Assembly: GCA_963170155.1 (NCBI GenBank)
Contig: CAUJGP010000023.1
Location: forward strand, 124,001 to 188,000
From: Bdellovibrionota bacterium
GTDB lineage: Bacteria; Bdellovibrionota; Bdellovibrionia; Bdellovibrionales; Bdellovibrionaceae
Direction: 5' to 3'
DNA: 64,000 bases
Part shown: positions 32,646 to 41,743 of the stretch, piece after piece
Layout of the letters: every line of letters begins with the position of its first letter
Numbering within the stretch: position 1 is the first letter of the stretch
Translations under genes and position numbers: made by a program
The notes under the pieces: model-generated
The model's database searches: none
The model's input: the letters and a program-made list of their open reading frames with translations, nothing else
Told to the model about the DNA's origin: nothing

Positions 32646-35489
32646 ATGAAGTTAAAAAAATTAAATCTTTCCACTGCAAGTACTTTAAAGTTAAGCTTTA
32701 TCTTGGTTTTTATTCACTTGGGTACGTCTGGATGTTCTAATCAAAAAGAAACTTTTCATTATACCACGTATGAATCTCATCCGAAAGTTCGTGCAAAAGA
32801 TAAAATTGAGCATTCTTTCCATATTCCGACCTCAGCAGCATCTATAAAAAGAATCCAAGTTCAGCAAAATCTAAAACCGGAACCAATAGCCTTTCCAAAA
32901 AGAGAAGCTTCTAAAAAAGAGCCTATTTCTGAAGTTGTTGAAACCTCTGAGGTAAATCCTCTCTCAGTGCCTGAAGTTAATCCTTCTTCAGCTAATGTAT
33001 CTAAAGATAATGATTCGGGCTTAGGAACTTCAGGTTATAAAGTAGAAATTCGCAGAAGCGCTTTAAATAAGGAGTTTTTGCTTCAATCATCAATGATTGT
33101 GCAGCCTCGTGTGGCTCTGGGTTCTGGTCTCAAAAGCCGCATTGTTCGATTTATTGAAAGAGGCGATCAAATTGTGTTGCTGGATTCTGTGGATGGAAAT
33201 TCTGTTTCTAAGGATATTCCTCAAAACTTGGTTCTCGCTGTATTTCCTGTATTGAAGCGAACTAAAGATAACATTGATGAGATCATTCAATTTGATTTTA
33301 ATAAAGGAATGAGTGAACTTTTTGTTACGGAGGATTGGAGGGCTAGTGATATCAGTGGAATTGGTTATAACCCTGGTCTTGAGTATGCCTCCCAAACGAT
33401 TCAGCAAGCTTACATTGAAGAGATGTTCTTTGAAGAGAATCATTTAATACTAAGACAAGTTGCAAGATTGAGCACTATGGGACGAGAAAGAAACTTGGGA
33501 TTAGTTCCGACAGAAGTTAAATATTATTTGAGCCCTTACCGACCCAGCTCTAGTTTTAAACCAGTTGCATTAAAACAAAATTTTGAGTGGATGGGTTTTT
33601 TTGAAGCGGCTCCTTATCAGAGTGAAAATGCTCCAGAGCATATTCATATTTCTAAATTTGATGAAACAAAGCCTATTATTTTTGCTGTATCAGCGAATAC
33701 CCCAGAGCCATTTAAACAAGCGGTTATTGATGGAATTCTCTATTGGAATAAAGCTTATGGGAAAGAAATTATTAAAGTTATCGATGCACCCAAAGGGGTT
33801 TCGGCTCCTGATTTAAAGTACAATGTGGTGCAATGGGTGAATTGGGATAATGCGGGGTTTGCTTATGCAGATGCTCAAATGGACCCTCGAACGGGAGAAA
33901 TTCTTCATGCGCAAGTTTACTTTACAAGTATATTTGCTGTCAGCGGAAAAAGGTCTGCCCGCAAGTTATTAAAAAAATTTAGTGAAGAGCAGGCTCTTCA
34001 AAAAGAAAGAGTCCATCAGGTTGGTCTTAATGGTTTCATAAAAAAACCTTTGTGTAATTTATCCATAACAAATTCTTTTATTTCTTCTTTATCTAATATG
34101 GTGAATTCAGGGGTTGATGATGCGCAAATTCTTAAAGCCTCTCAAGATTACGTTAGAGAGGTTTCAGCTCATGAAATTGGGCACACTTTAGGGCTAAGGC
34201 ATAATTTTGCCGGATCTTTAGCCGCAAATTATGCAGGTGAAGAAAGACCCCAGATCATCAGAAATTACTTCAATAACGGAAAGACAGATGATGGGTTGAT
34301 CACATCCAGTTCTGTCATGGAATACCAAGTCTTTGAAGAGTCTATTATGACGGGAGATCAAATTGCAAAATTGAGTACAGCTTTGCCCTACGATGAAAAA
34401 GCCATTCAGACACTTTATTATGGAAAAGTTTATAACCCCGAAGAACTTCCGCTTTTTTGCACGGATTCCCATGTTTCTAAGAGACAGTTTATAGATTGTG
34501 CTCAATTCGATGTTGGTTCTTCCATTGTGGATGCCAAAGGTTGGAACCCTGAAAAAGCAGGGCGGACCTTATTAGAATCCATTATATCTACATATATTTA
34601 TGCTAAGGCGCCTTTGCGCGGAGAAAAACCAATTTCTATTCAAAAAGTCGCTTTGCCAGAAGCGAAGCTTTTTGGAATGAATTCGCTCAGGACTCATTTC
34701 GAATTTTTAAAACTACTGAATGGAAAGTCACAATTTTTGAAAATTCAACGCCAATACCCTGTGGTTGACGGGGGAAACTCAGAGGCTGTGAAAAAAGAAG
34801 AAATAGAGTATGTTCTTGCTGAAATTAACAAACGTGGCGGAGTTAAAAAGTTTCTTTTTGATTTGGAGCCAAACATAACCGAAGCTTGGATTCAATCTTT
34901 TGAAAGGATTTTAGAATCTAATAGAAAAGGCGTTGGCTTTGACGATCAAGAGTATGAGTTTTCTGATGCTGAGATGACTTATATTAAAAGCAAGGTCACT
35001 CATTATCTCAAACAAATAGGTCTTGAAATGCAAAAGATTAATTTGGGTATTTTAAGTGGAACCGCCGCCTTTGCTGAGCAAAAAATAACAGAAACTCTTG
35101 TTTTTTCAAATCCTGATTTGTTTTCGGAGATTCCCAGTCATCTAGGGGAGATAGCACGAAAGTATTTGTTTAGTGAAACAGGTGAAAAGCAAGATGTCGA
35201 AATTGAAGTGGGAACCACTGAGAAAGATAAAAAGAAGGTGGTTGTTCAGTTACCAACATACAGATACCCTCATGTTTTGCGAGCGATGGCTCTAGGGATG
35301 TTGAAGCATAAAACAGAGGAAAATCAGTTTTTATTTGTGTTGGAGAGGAAAAAAACAGAAAAGCTATTCAATGAAACTATGACTAAGATCTTTACGGTTC
35401 CCCTCTCTTCTATCAAAGCAGAGAATATGCCAACGCCAGCTGCGGCTCAATGGGTTTTGGAAAATCAGTCTCTGAACTCATCTTTGTAG
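32646..35489 (+). CDS. Zinc metalloprotease lipoprotein (metzincin)
   Basis: A 947-residue predicted lipoprotein: signal peptide then HLGTSGCSNQ with the lipid cysteine near residue 29. After a Pro/Ser/Glu-rich linker (about 60-110) comes a large domain with the metzincin site HEIGHTLGLRHNF near residue 508. Downstream, SSSVMEYQVF near 560 supplies the Met-turn. This resembles the zinc-dependent metalloproteases of the DUF5117/DUF4953 type. The ATG at 32646 has GGGAG upstream. It is probably anchored in the outer membrane or periplasm and cleaves proteins there; substrate unknown. Confidence 0.88.
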   Translation: MKLKKLNLSTASTLKLSFILVFIHLGTSGCSNQKETFHYTTYESHPKVRAKDKIEHSFHIPTSAASIKRIQVQQNLKPEPIAFPKREASKKEPISEVVETSEVNPLSVPEVNPSSANVSKDNDSGLGTSGYKVEIRRSALNKEFLLQSSMIVQPRVALGSGLKSRIVRFIERGDQIVLLDSVDGNSVSKDIPQNLVLAVFPVLKRTKDNIDEIIQFDFNKGMSELFVTEDWRASDISGIGYNPGLEYASQTIQQAYIEEMFFEENHLILRQVARLSTMGRERNLGLVPTEVKYYLSPYRPSSSFKPVALKQNFEWMGFFEAAPYQSENAPEHIHISKFDETKPIIFAVSANTPEPFKQAVIDGILYWNKAYGKEIIKVIDAPKGVSAPDLKYNVVQWVNWDNAGFAYADAQMDPRTGEILHAQVYFTSIFAVSGKRSARKLLKKFSEEQALQKERVHQVGLNGFIKKPLCNLSITNSFISSLSNMVNSGVDDAQILKASQDYVREVSAHEIGHTLGLRHNFAGSLAANYAGEERPQIIRNYFNNGKTDDGLITSSSVMEYQVFEESIMTGDQIAKLSTALPYDEKAIQTLYYGKVYNPEELPLFCTDSHVSKRQFIDCAQFDVGSSIVDAKGWNPEKAGRTLLESIISTYIYAKAPLRGEKPISIQKVALPEAKLFGMNSLRTHFEFLKLLNGKSQFLKIQRQYPVVDGGNSEAVKKEEIEYVLAEINKRGGVKKFLFDLEPNITEAWIQSFERILESNRKGVGFDDQEYEFSDAEMTYIKSKVTHYLKQIGLEMQKINLGILSGTAAFAEQKITETLVFSNPDLFSEIPSHLGEIARKYLFSETGEKQDVEIEVGTTEKDKKKVVVQLPTYRYPHVLRAMALGMLKHKTEENQFLFVLERKKTEKLFNETMTKIFTVPLSSIKAENMPTPAAAQWVLENQSLNSSL

Positions 35490-35663
35490 AGTGTAAGGGA
35501 GTGTAAAGCTAAAACTAAGGCTAAGTTATTATCAAAAATGAGATTTTACAACTTGGAGAGACCAGATTTGTTGTCGAGGTGTTAGTTTAAGAATCTCGTT
35601 GGCACCTATGGTTCCTTATGTTATGGAATTTCCTAATAGATTGAAGTTACTTTTGGAGTATCC

Positions 35664-36752
35664 ATGATGTTGTCTCAAACCCCATTTTTTGATTTGACCC
35701 TTGAGGACCTCGAGCAGCTGCTGAAGGGGTTGGGTAAGGAAAAATTTCGCGCCCAACAACTTTTTAAGTGGGTTTATGAGCGTCGAATTTATGATTTTGA
35801 TCAGATGACGAATCTGTCAAAGGAGTTTCGAGAAGAGTTACCGCAGTTTCTCGATCTTTCTCTCCCCAAGATGGTCAGTCATGTAAAAAGTTCTATTGAT
35901 GGCACCCAAAAATTTCTTTTTGATGTGGGTGATAATGAAACAATTGAATCCGTTCTTATTCCCTCCGATGACCGCTTAACTTTGTGCGTGTCCAGCGAAG
36001 TGGGTTGCAACATGGCTTGTAAATTTTGTTTTACAGCAAAACAAAAGCTAAAAAAACGTTTGAGTGCAGGGCAGATTGTAGGTCAATTCGTTCAAGTTCT
36101 TGGGACTCTCCCTGAGGGGCAAAGGATCAGTAATATTGTTTTTATGGGAATGGGTGAACCTTTGGATAATCCTGACGCTGTTTTTAAGGCTATTGACGTT
36201 CTTCACAACGATTGGGGCTTGAATGTTTCCCGACGAAAAATCACGGTTTCAACTTCAGGCTTGGTTCCAGAAATGTGGCGTGTGGCCGCCGCTAAAGTGA
36301 GATTGGCCGTGAGTCTTAATGGATCTTCTGATGATATTCGTTCTCAAGTCATGCCAATCAATCGTAAATATCCTCTTAAAGATCTTCTAGAGGCTTGTCG
36401 TGAGCATGCTAGGGTGACGCGTGATAAAATTACTTTTGAATATGTTTTATTAAAAGGGGTGACTGACTCCTTAGAAGATGCACGGCGGTTGTATCAACTC
36501 ACCAAGAGCATTCCTTGTAAGATTAACATTATTCCATTCAACGAGCATCCTCAATCAGGTTACTCGCGTCCGACAGAGGCTGCCGTTAAGCTTTTTCAAG
36601 ATGAATTGATTCGTTTGGGCGCTCATGTTCTTTTAAGAAAGACTATGGGTCGTGATATTTATGCGGCTTGTGGTCAGCTCAATGCGACTTACAAGGGTCA
36701 CCCAGGACGTCTTAATGTTCTAGAACCCAATTTCCATGCTCCATTAAATTAA
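35664..36752 (+). CDS. rlmN: Dual-specificity RNA methyltransferase RlmN
   Basis: A 362-residue radical-SAM enzyme that methylates A2503 of 23S rRNA and A37 of some tRNAs at C2. The iron-sulfur motif is GCNMACKFCFT (CxxxCxxC), followed by VFMGMGEPLDNP and SLNGSSDDIR. The conserved C-terminal cysteine is in YAACGQLN. The N-terminal helix-hairpin domain KFRAQQLFKWVYER is also typical. GGAG stands five bases before the ATG. It is followed by the pfkB-family gene after 20 bases. Confidence 0.96.
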   Translation: MMLSQTPFFDLTLEDLEQLLKGLGKEKFRAQQLFKWVYERRIYDFDQMTNLSKEFREELPQFLDLSLPKMVSHVKSSIDGTQKFLFDVGDNETIESVLIPSDDRLTLCVSSEVGCNMACKFCFTAKQKLKKRLSAGQIVGQFVQVLGTLPEGQRISNIVFMGMGEPLDNPDAVFKAIDVLHNDWGLNVSRRKITVSTSGLVPEMWRVAAAKVRLAVSLNGSSDDIRSQVMPINRKYPLKDLLEACREHARVTRDKITFEYVLLKGVTDSLEDARRLYQLTKSIPCKINIIPFNEHPQSGYSRPTEAAVKLFQDELIRLGAHVLLRKTMGRDIYAACGQLNATYKGHPGRLNVLEPNFHAPLN

Positions 36753-36772
36753 TTCAATAGAAAAGAGTCATT

Positions 36773-37699
36773 ATGAAAAATCACATCGTTGTTGTTGGAA
36801 GTTTGGCCTATGATAGCATTGAAACTCCTCGGGGAAAAGTTGAGAAAACTCTTGGAGGTTCAGCGAATTATTTTTCTGTTGCCGCTTCTCTTTTTTCTCC
36901 TGTTCGTATTGTTGGAGTCGTGGGAGAAGATTACGCTTCTTCGGATTTAGAGCTTCTTCAAACAAGAAATATTGACACTCAGGGAATGATAACTGCGAAA
37001 GGTAAGACTTTCCATTGGGAAGGCTCTTACGAAAACGATATGAATGAAGCTAAAACACTTAAAACAGACTTGAATGTCTTTGAGCATTTTAATCCAGAGC
37101 TTCCTGAGAGCTATCGAAACAGTGAGTTTGTATTTTTGGCTAATATTCACCCTCAGTTGCAGCTTAGGGTTTTGGATCAGGTTAAGAACCCTTTATTTGT
37201 TGCATCGGATACCATGAATCTTTGGATCAATGCTGCACGTGCTGATTTACTCAAAGTTTTATCTCGTGTTCATACATTATTGATTAACGAGGGAGAGGCA
37301 AAGCTATTAACGGGAGCTTCTAATGCCATCGCGGCGGCATCTCTAATTTTGCAAATGGGTCCGCGATTTGTGGTGATTAAGCGGGGTGAGTACGGGTTTT
37401 TAATGTATGGCCCTGAGGGTTATTTTATGCTTCCCGCAGTTCCGGTGAGCGACGTGATCGACCCAACAGGAGCTGGTGATACTTTTGCCGGAGGCTTTTT
37501 TGGTTATTTAGCGAGCCGAGCTCATTCTTCTTTCACAACGAACGATTTAAAGTGGGCGTGTGTTTTTGGATCAGTGATGGCTAGTTTTACGGTGCAAGGG
37601 TTTGGGTTGTCTTCACTCCTTAAAGTGAACTCTCAAGATGTTGAAACTCGATTGAATTTATTTGAAAAAGCAACCAAACTTTCTAAAGCAGAGAATTAA
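36773..37699 (+). CDS. PfkB/ribokinase-family sugar or nucleoside kinase
   Basis: A 308-residue kinase of the ribokinase superfamily. An N-terminal VVGSLAYDSIETPRGKVEKT strand and the GGSANYFSVAASLF motif bind the substrate. The C-terminal DPTGAGDTFAGGFFGYLA holds the catalytic Asp and anion hole. Adenosine, ribose or fructose kinases share this pattern; no residue decides the substrate here. It is coupled to rlmN and ends at a terminator-like hairpin. Confidence 0.88.
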   Translation: MKNHIVVVGSLAYDSIETPRGKVEKTLGGSANYFSVAASLFSPVRIVGVVGEDYASSDLELLQTRNIDTQGMITAKGKTFHWEGSYENDMNEAKTLKTDLNVFEHFNPELPESYRNSEFVFLANIHPQLQLRVLDQVKNPLFVASDTMNLWINAARADLLKVLSRVHTLLINEGEAKLLTGASNAIAAASLILQMGPRFVVIKRGEYGFLMYGPEGYFMLPAVPVSDVIDPTGAGDTFAGGFFGYLASRAHSSFTTNDLKWACVFGSVMASFTVQGFGLSSLLKVNSQDVETRLNLFEKATKLSKAEN

Positions 37700-37711
37700 C
37701 GTTCAAGATCG

Positions 37712-37752
37712 ACCCTCCTGACCATGATCACAGAGGGTTACTTTTTATTTTT
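37712..37752 (+). terminator. Probable intrinsic terminator of rlmN-pfkB unit
   Basis: ACCCTC (37712-37717) and GAGGGT (37733-37738) form a 6-base stem around a 15-base loop, followed by TACTTTTTATTTTTTT. It overlaps the end of the convergent small gene at 37728. Confidence 0.5.
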
Positions 37753-38123
37753 TTAGGGAATTTAATGGCTGGCGCTAATAAAAAACGAGGATCTTTTTTT
37801 CTTCGCTCTAAGAAGGATTTGACTTTAGAGGCCGCTAAACGAGGACTTTTTTTATAGATCAGTGGATCAAAACCACATTGGCGGCAAATAAGTGCTAGTC
37901 TCCAACGAAAGTGAAGAATTAACTCACTTAAAAACAAGCTTAAAAGCAAAAGAGGAATGGCTTGTAAATTCCAAGAGTTCCAATAGCTCCACATAAAACT
38001 GACGGTGAGAGTGAGTGCAACTACAAACTGCCAGAAACCCAATCCCTTTTTTTTATAAATACGATGAGGAGTTTTGCAAAAAGCACAGTAACACATTAGT
38101 TTAGAGGAAGTTTTATCGCCCAT
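37728..38123 (-). CDS. Small membrane protein with two CxxC knuckles
   Basis: A 131-residue protein. CYCAFCKTPHRIYKKKG near the N-terminus and CRQCGFDPLIYKK near residue 85 look like two halves of a zinc site on either side of two hydrophobic segments (about 32-52 and 58-75). The C-terminus is basic (KSFLERRKKD, KFPKKIKSN). This layout places both zinc halves on the same side of the membrane. Function unknown. It converges on the pfkB-family gene. Confidence 0.72.
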   Translation of the reverse strand: MGDKTSSKLMCYCAFCKTPHRIYKKKGLGFWQFVVALTLTVSFMWSYWNSWNLQAIPLLLLSLFLSELILHFRWRLALICRQCGFDPLIYKKSPRLAASKVKSFLERRKKDPRFLLAPAIKFPKKIKSNPL

Positions 38124-38194
38124 GGACCTCTCCAGAAAAGCCAGACAAGTCTAAAGTCTTGTCTATTCTCTTAATTTTAATATTTTATTATCCA

Positions 38195-38872
38195 TTAAAA
38201 AAAATTATCAAACCTTGTTATAACACTGAGACCGTGACGATCGATTGTTTCATGGACCAACGTGAGGTGGCCTTGGACTTCCACACTGAGGTCAAAGTGA
38301 TTACCCACAGGAATGACTAAACCCGCTCCCAATAAATAAACAGGTGTTGTTTGGAACTGAGAGGCTCCTGAGAGCTTATCTGTATAGCGCAGATAACGAG
38401 CACCCAATCCATTGGAAAGCCGGAATTTCATTTTGTTTTGTGGGGTGGATTGCAAGTAATTTAAGCGCAGATCAAATTCACGCAAAGATAAATGGGAATC
38501 ATTTTGTGTCGAGCGACCGTAGTTTTTGAGAATTCCCTCTGCAATCCACTGAGGAGAGAATAAATCAATCCCTAAGCCCAATTGTATCCCATCCTCTAAG
38601 CGGTTGGTGGAGCGATCTTCAATTTGAAGCAAACTGACAGTTTGTATAAAGCCAAGAGAGAGATGAATTCGAAGACTTTCGAAGGGGTCTTTTGATTCAG
38701 GATTCATATTCACGCGGCTTTGTGAATTCACTTTAGAATTGAGTTCTTTGACGAGTTCATCAAAAGAAATTTCTTCAGTATTTGAAGAGGTACTGGGCGA
38801 CGCTGATTGTGCCCAGTGAGTTTTCAACCCTAAACTGATTAAAATAAGGAAGAGTCCTATTTTTTTCTTCAT
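38195..38872 (-). CDS. Predicted periplasmic/outer-membrane barrel protein
   Basis: A 225-residue exported protein (signal peptide MKKKIGLFLILISLGLKTHW, cleavage near AQSA). A Ser/Asn-rich linker (about 25-65) is followed by alternating strands such as LRIHLSLGFIQTVSLLQI, MKFRLSNGLGARYL and NHFDLSVEVQGHLTLVHE, ending in FDNFF, the terminal aromatic typical of barrels. No specific family seen. It is monocistronic. Confidence 0.68.
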   Translation of the reverse strand: MKKKIGLFLILISLGLKTHWAQSASPSTSSNTEEISFDELVKELNSKVNSQSRVNMNPESKDPFESLRIHLSLGFIQTVSLLQIEDRSTNRLEDGIQLGLGIDLFSPQWIAEGILKNYGRSTQNDSHLSLREFDLRLNYLQSTPQNKMKFRLSNGLGARYLRYTDKLSGASQFQTTPVYLLGAGLVIPVGNHFDLSVEVQGHLTLVHETIDRHGLSVITRFDNFF

Positions 38873-39105
38873 AATACTTTAAATGATAAAGCAATCTTTA
38901 CTTGGAGCCAAAGAGCATTCCCACTTCTAGCCCTTTATCAAGTTCTCAGAATAGCCATGGAGATAGGGAGAGGAGGGTGCCGCCGACTTTATTACTTCGC
39001 TTATCGTCGACAGAAATTTTTTTGAAGCTTTGTTTGGCATTATTTTTGAGAATCCTTCTCGGAATAAGGATTGCACCTTTGTAACTTTTCGATAGAATAG
39101 GCTTT

Positions 39106-39651
39106 ATGATAATTCTTGGCGTTGACTTAAAAGATTTAACTTCGACTCTCATTCGTTATTTTAAAAATCCAGTAGCAGTTATGAAGAATATGCCTGTGTG
39201 GGATTGGAAAACACTCATTGTTTTGCAAATTTTAACGAGTCTTATTTCGGGAATTATCGCCAGCTTTATCAACTTCAGCATTTGGAGAATTCTTCAAGCA
39301 GTCCTTGTCATCCCTCCCATTGCTTTAGTTACAGCGGGAATTACGAGTTTGTTTCTTTACTATTCCTTTCTTTTTTTAGTGCAGCAAAATCTTCCTCATA
39401 AAGACTTACTGACCTTGGTGATTTTATCTAACATTCCTTTCTTTATTTTTCACACACTAAGCCCCTTTTTTCCTCCTATTACTTTGCTAGGTTTTTTATT
39501 TTCCGCTCTTTTATTGATTGTAGGGTTGGTGGAGCGATTTAGTTTACCACGCACATTAGTTTTTAAAGTGGTTGGTTCTATATGGGTTATTTATTTGATC
39601 ATTTGGGGATTAGGACAAATGGAATCTTATGAGTTAGGGCATCGTTTTTAA
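39106..39651 (+). CDS. Yip1-like polytopic membrane protein
   Basis: A 181-residue protein with about five hydrophobic segments (for example VLQILTSLISGIIASFI, VLVIPPIALVTAGITSLFL, VVGSIWVIYLIIWGLGQM). The LIRYFKNPVAVMKNMPVWDW start and the overall layout resemble the YIP1/DUF1282 family. Function unknown. It ends two bases before murD and is probably cotranscribed. Confidence 0.7.
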   Translation: MIILGVDLKDLTSTLIRYFKNPVAVMKNMPVWDWKTLIVLQILTSLISGIIASFINFSIWRILQAVLVIPPIALVTAGITSLFLYYSFLFLVQQNLPHKDLLTLVILSNIPFFIFHTLSPFFPPITLLGFLFSALLLIVGLVERFSLPRTLVFKVVGSIWVIYLIIWGLGQMESYELGHRF

Positions 39652-39653
39652 TC

Positions 39654-40955
39654 ATGACTTCTGCATTTTTTTCAGACCTCCCTCTTCCTTGTGCCATTGT
39701 AGGAATGGGAGTGACTGGCACTGCTGTCAAAAAGCTTTTAGAGGCTGCTGGGGTTTCCAACAAATCCATCCTTACATTTGATCATAATTCTGTAGAGGCT
39801 CAATTTCATTCAAGTGCGGAACTCTTGACTCAAGGTCAGCCAAAGAGTTTGATTGTTTCTCCTGGCGTTCCACTTCAATCTTCTTGGATTATGGAAGCCA
39901 AAAAAACAGGAATTTTTATCACGAGTGAGTTAAGTTTGGCGTCTCGGCTTTTAACAACAGAGTCCTTGATTGCCATTACGGGTTCTGTGGGGAAAAGCAC
40001 GACTACTTGCTTATTGAACGCTGTCCTTGAACAATTTTGTTCATCTTTTTTTGTGGGTGGTAATCTTGGAACACCCTTGGCTATATATGCTATGGAAGTG
40101 TTACAAAAAAAACGTCCCCGCGCCGAGCGGGTGGTCTTGGAGCTTTCAAGTTATCAGTTAGAAAACTTTCCGGAGCTCAACGCTGATCATTCAATACTGA
40201 CCTATCTTACCGCCAATCATTTAGAACGATACAATAGTAAACATGATTACTTTGAAACAAAGTGGGTTATTGAAAAACAGACCCAAAAATCTTTGATTCT
40301 TAATTCTAATGGGGGAGAGTTGCAATCTTGGTTACAGAAAAGAGAGCCACGCCTTCCGTGGATTTGGACAAATCGTCAAGACCCTCTAATGGCTCAACAT
40401 TCTTTAACCCAATGTGAACTGCTGGGCTCTCACAACTTGGATAATATTGCTATGGCGGCACAGTTGATTGATCAAGCGGGTTGGCCAGAGGCTGCGTTTG
40501 AAGGGCTTAAGAAGTTTCCAGGACTTCCTCATCGAGTGGAAAACTTGGGGGTGCATGGCGGTGTAAGGTATATTAATGATAGTAAAGCAACAACAATGGA
40601 AAGCGTTAAGATTGCGGTACAAAGCGTATTAGAGTCTTTGAATCATCATCAAAAAACCTTGCATTTGCTTTTGGGAGGAAGGGATAAAAATTTACCTTGG
40701 GAAGAGCTCTCTACCATGAGAATGAACCCCTATATTCAGACTTATTTTTTTGGTGAGTGCAGAGAGAAGGCGAAATACTTGAGCCAACTTGGTGGTTCCA
40801 TGAGTGTGACGATGCTGGAGGCGCTGAAACTTGCTCAGAAAAAAGCTCAATGGGGTGATGCCATTCTTCTGAGCCCTGGAGGAACAAGTCTTGATGAATT
40901 TAAAAACTTTGAACATCGTGGCGAGATCTTTCGATCTTTTGCACTCAATCAATAA
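39654..40955 (+). CDS. murD: UDP-N-acetylmuramoylalanine--D-glutamate ligase
   Basis: A 433-residue Mur ligase that adds D-Glu to UDP-MurNAc-L-Ala. The ATP-binding motif is ITGSVGKSTTT (about residue 105), followed by GGNLGTPL, VLELSSYQLEN and LGSHNLDNIAMA. The C-terminal domain has YINDSKATTMES and LLGGRDKNLPWEEL, both MurD landmarks. The N-terminal Rossmann domain starts PCAIVGMGVTG. Unusually it is not beside other mur genes; it follows only the Yip1-like gene. A perfect terminator follows directly. Confidence 0.96.
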   Translation: MTSAFFSDLPLPCAIVGMGVTGTAVKKLLEAAGVSNKSILTFDHNSVEAQFHSSAELLTQGQPKSLIVSPGVPLQSSWIMEAKKTGIFITSELSLASRLLTTESLIAITGSVGKSTTTCLLNAVLEQFCSSFFVGGNLGTPLAIYAMEVLQKKRPRAERVVLELSSYQLENFPELNADHSILTYLTANHLERYNSKHDYFETKWVIEKQTQKSLILNSNGGELQSWLQKREPRLPWIWTNRQDPLMAQHSLTQCELLGSHNLDNIAMAAQLIDQAGWPEAAFEGLKKFPGLPHRVENLGVHGGVRYINDSKATTMESVKIAVQSVLESLNHHQKTLHLLLGGRDKNLPWEELSTMRMNPYIQTYFFGECREKAKYLSQLGGSMSVTMLEALKLAQKKAQWGDAILLSPGGTSLDEFKNFEHRGEIFRSFALNQ

Positions 40956-40990
40956 AAAGTAATGCCAATTTAAAAGTGGCATTACTTTTA
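40955..40990. terminator. Bidirectional intrinsic terminator after murD
   Basis: AAAAGTAATGCCA (40955-40967) and TGGCATTACTTTT (40977-40989) form a perfect 13-base stem with a 9-base loop. The A-tract on one side and T-tract on the other would terminate transcripts from both strands. Confidence 0.92.
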
Positions 40991-41187
40991 TCACTGAACG
41001 TGTTTCAAGTGTTATTTTTGATAAAAAATAAAGGTTCAGAGAGTGTTTGAAGAGGATCTGGATTCAAAATGCGCGATGCTCAGAGCATCCAAAGAAACAG
41101 GTTATCCATATTGGTGTCCACCTGATTTGAGCGACAAAATAAAAAAATACAGACACTCAATCAAACACACTCTTAAATATAATTTTA

Positions 41188-41556
41188 TTAAGCTGTCGTT
41201 GGATATAACGCTTTTTCTCGGGGTTTAATATTCCCCTTGCGTAGTTTATCAATATAGGTTTGTAGGTTTCTTTTCGCGACTTTAAAGGCATCACGAATAG
41301 CCAAACCCATATCATTGTGTCGACCGTTTTTTCCGGGCTCTCTAGTGACTGTGACCACATTGCCAGGAATGTGCAAGTCAATATGGACGTGATACACGTT
41401 TCCATTTTGATGTCGGTTGTGAGGTCTAGAAATCACAACATGACAAGACGTAATCCTATCAAAATACCTCTCAAGTCTTGCAACTTGCCTTTCTATAATA
41501 GAGTTTAAATCAGGACGCCGATCGAAGTTTTTATAGTCTACTTGTAATGGGACCAT
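41188..41556 (-). CDS. hpf: Ribosome hibernation promoting factor (HPF/RaiA)
   Basis: A 122-residue HPF-type protein: MVPLQVDYKNFDRRPDLNSI, then IERQVARLERYFDRITSCHV, VVTVTREPGK and DMGLAIRDAFKVAKRNL. These helices and strands bind the 30S decoding centre and inactivate ribosomes in stationary phase or starvation. It is a short to medium form without the long C-terminal dimerisation domain. AAAGGAG precedes the ATG. A 12-base palindrome lies about 80 bases upstream. Confidence 0.9.
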   Translation of the reverse strand: MVPLQVDYKNFDRRPDLNSIIERQVARLERYFDRITSCHVVISRPHNRHQNGNVYHVHIDLHIPGNVVTVTREPGKNGRHNDMGLAIRDAFKVAKRNLQTYIDKLRKGNIKPREKALYPTTA

Positions 41557-41631
41557 ATCTTTCTCCTTTCTCTTAATTTTAGATTGAACTTTTTTGAGGA
41601 ATGTTCAAGTCGAGGAGGTAAATTAAATTTC

Positions 41632-41643
41632 TTTGGCGCCAAA
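41632..41643. promoter_or_regulatory. 12-base palindrome upstream of hpf
   Basis: TTTGGCGCCAAA is a perfect palindrome about 75 bases upstream of the hpf start. It resembles a transcription-factor site; the factor is unknown. Being only 12 bases, it could occur by chance, though its GC core stands out in AT-rich sequence. Confidence 0.35.
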
Positions 41644-41743
41644 TTGTCTCGTTCGTTTAATGGCCGTCTCAAAGATAAAAATAAAATAAAATTTTCATCG
41701 CTAAATTGAAAAAAATAAGAGAAAATACTGTGTTTTTTCGCTT

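Noticed and set aside
32299-32679. A 126-residue minus-strand reading frame
   Set aside because: It overlaps the strong terminator and the start of the metalloprotease gene, has no clear ribosome site and has unconvincing composition.
41043-41228. A 61-residue plus-strand frame overlapping the end of hpf
   Set aside because: GTG start with a poor ribosome site, overlap with a convergent gene and no features; too weak to list.
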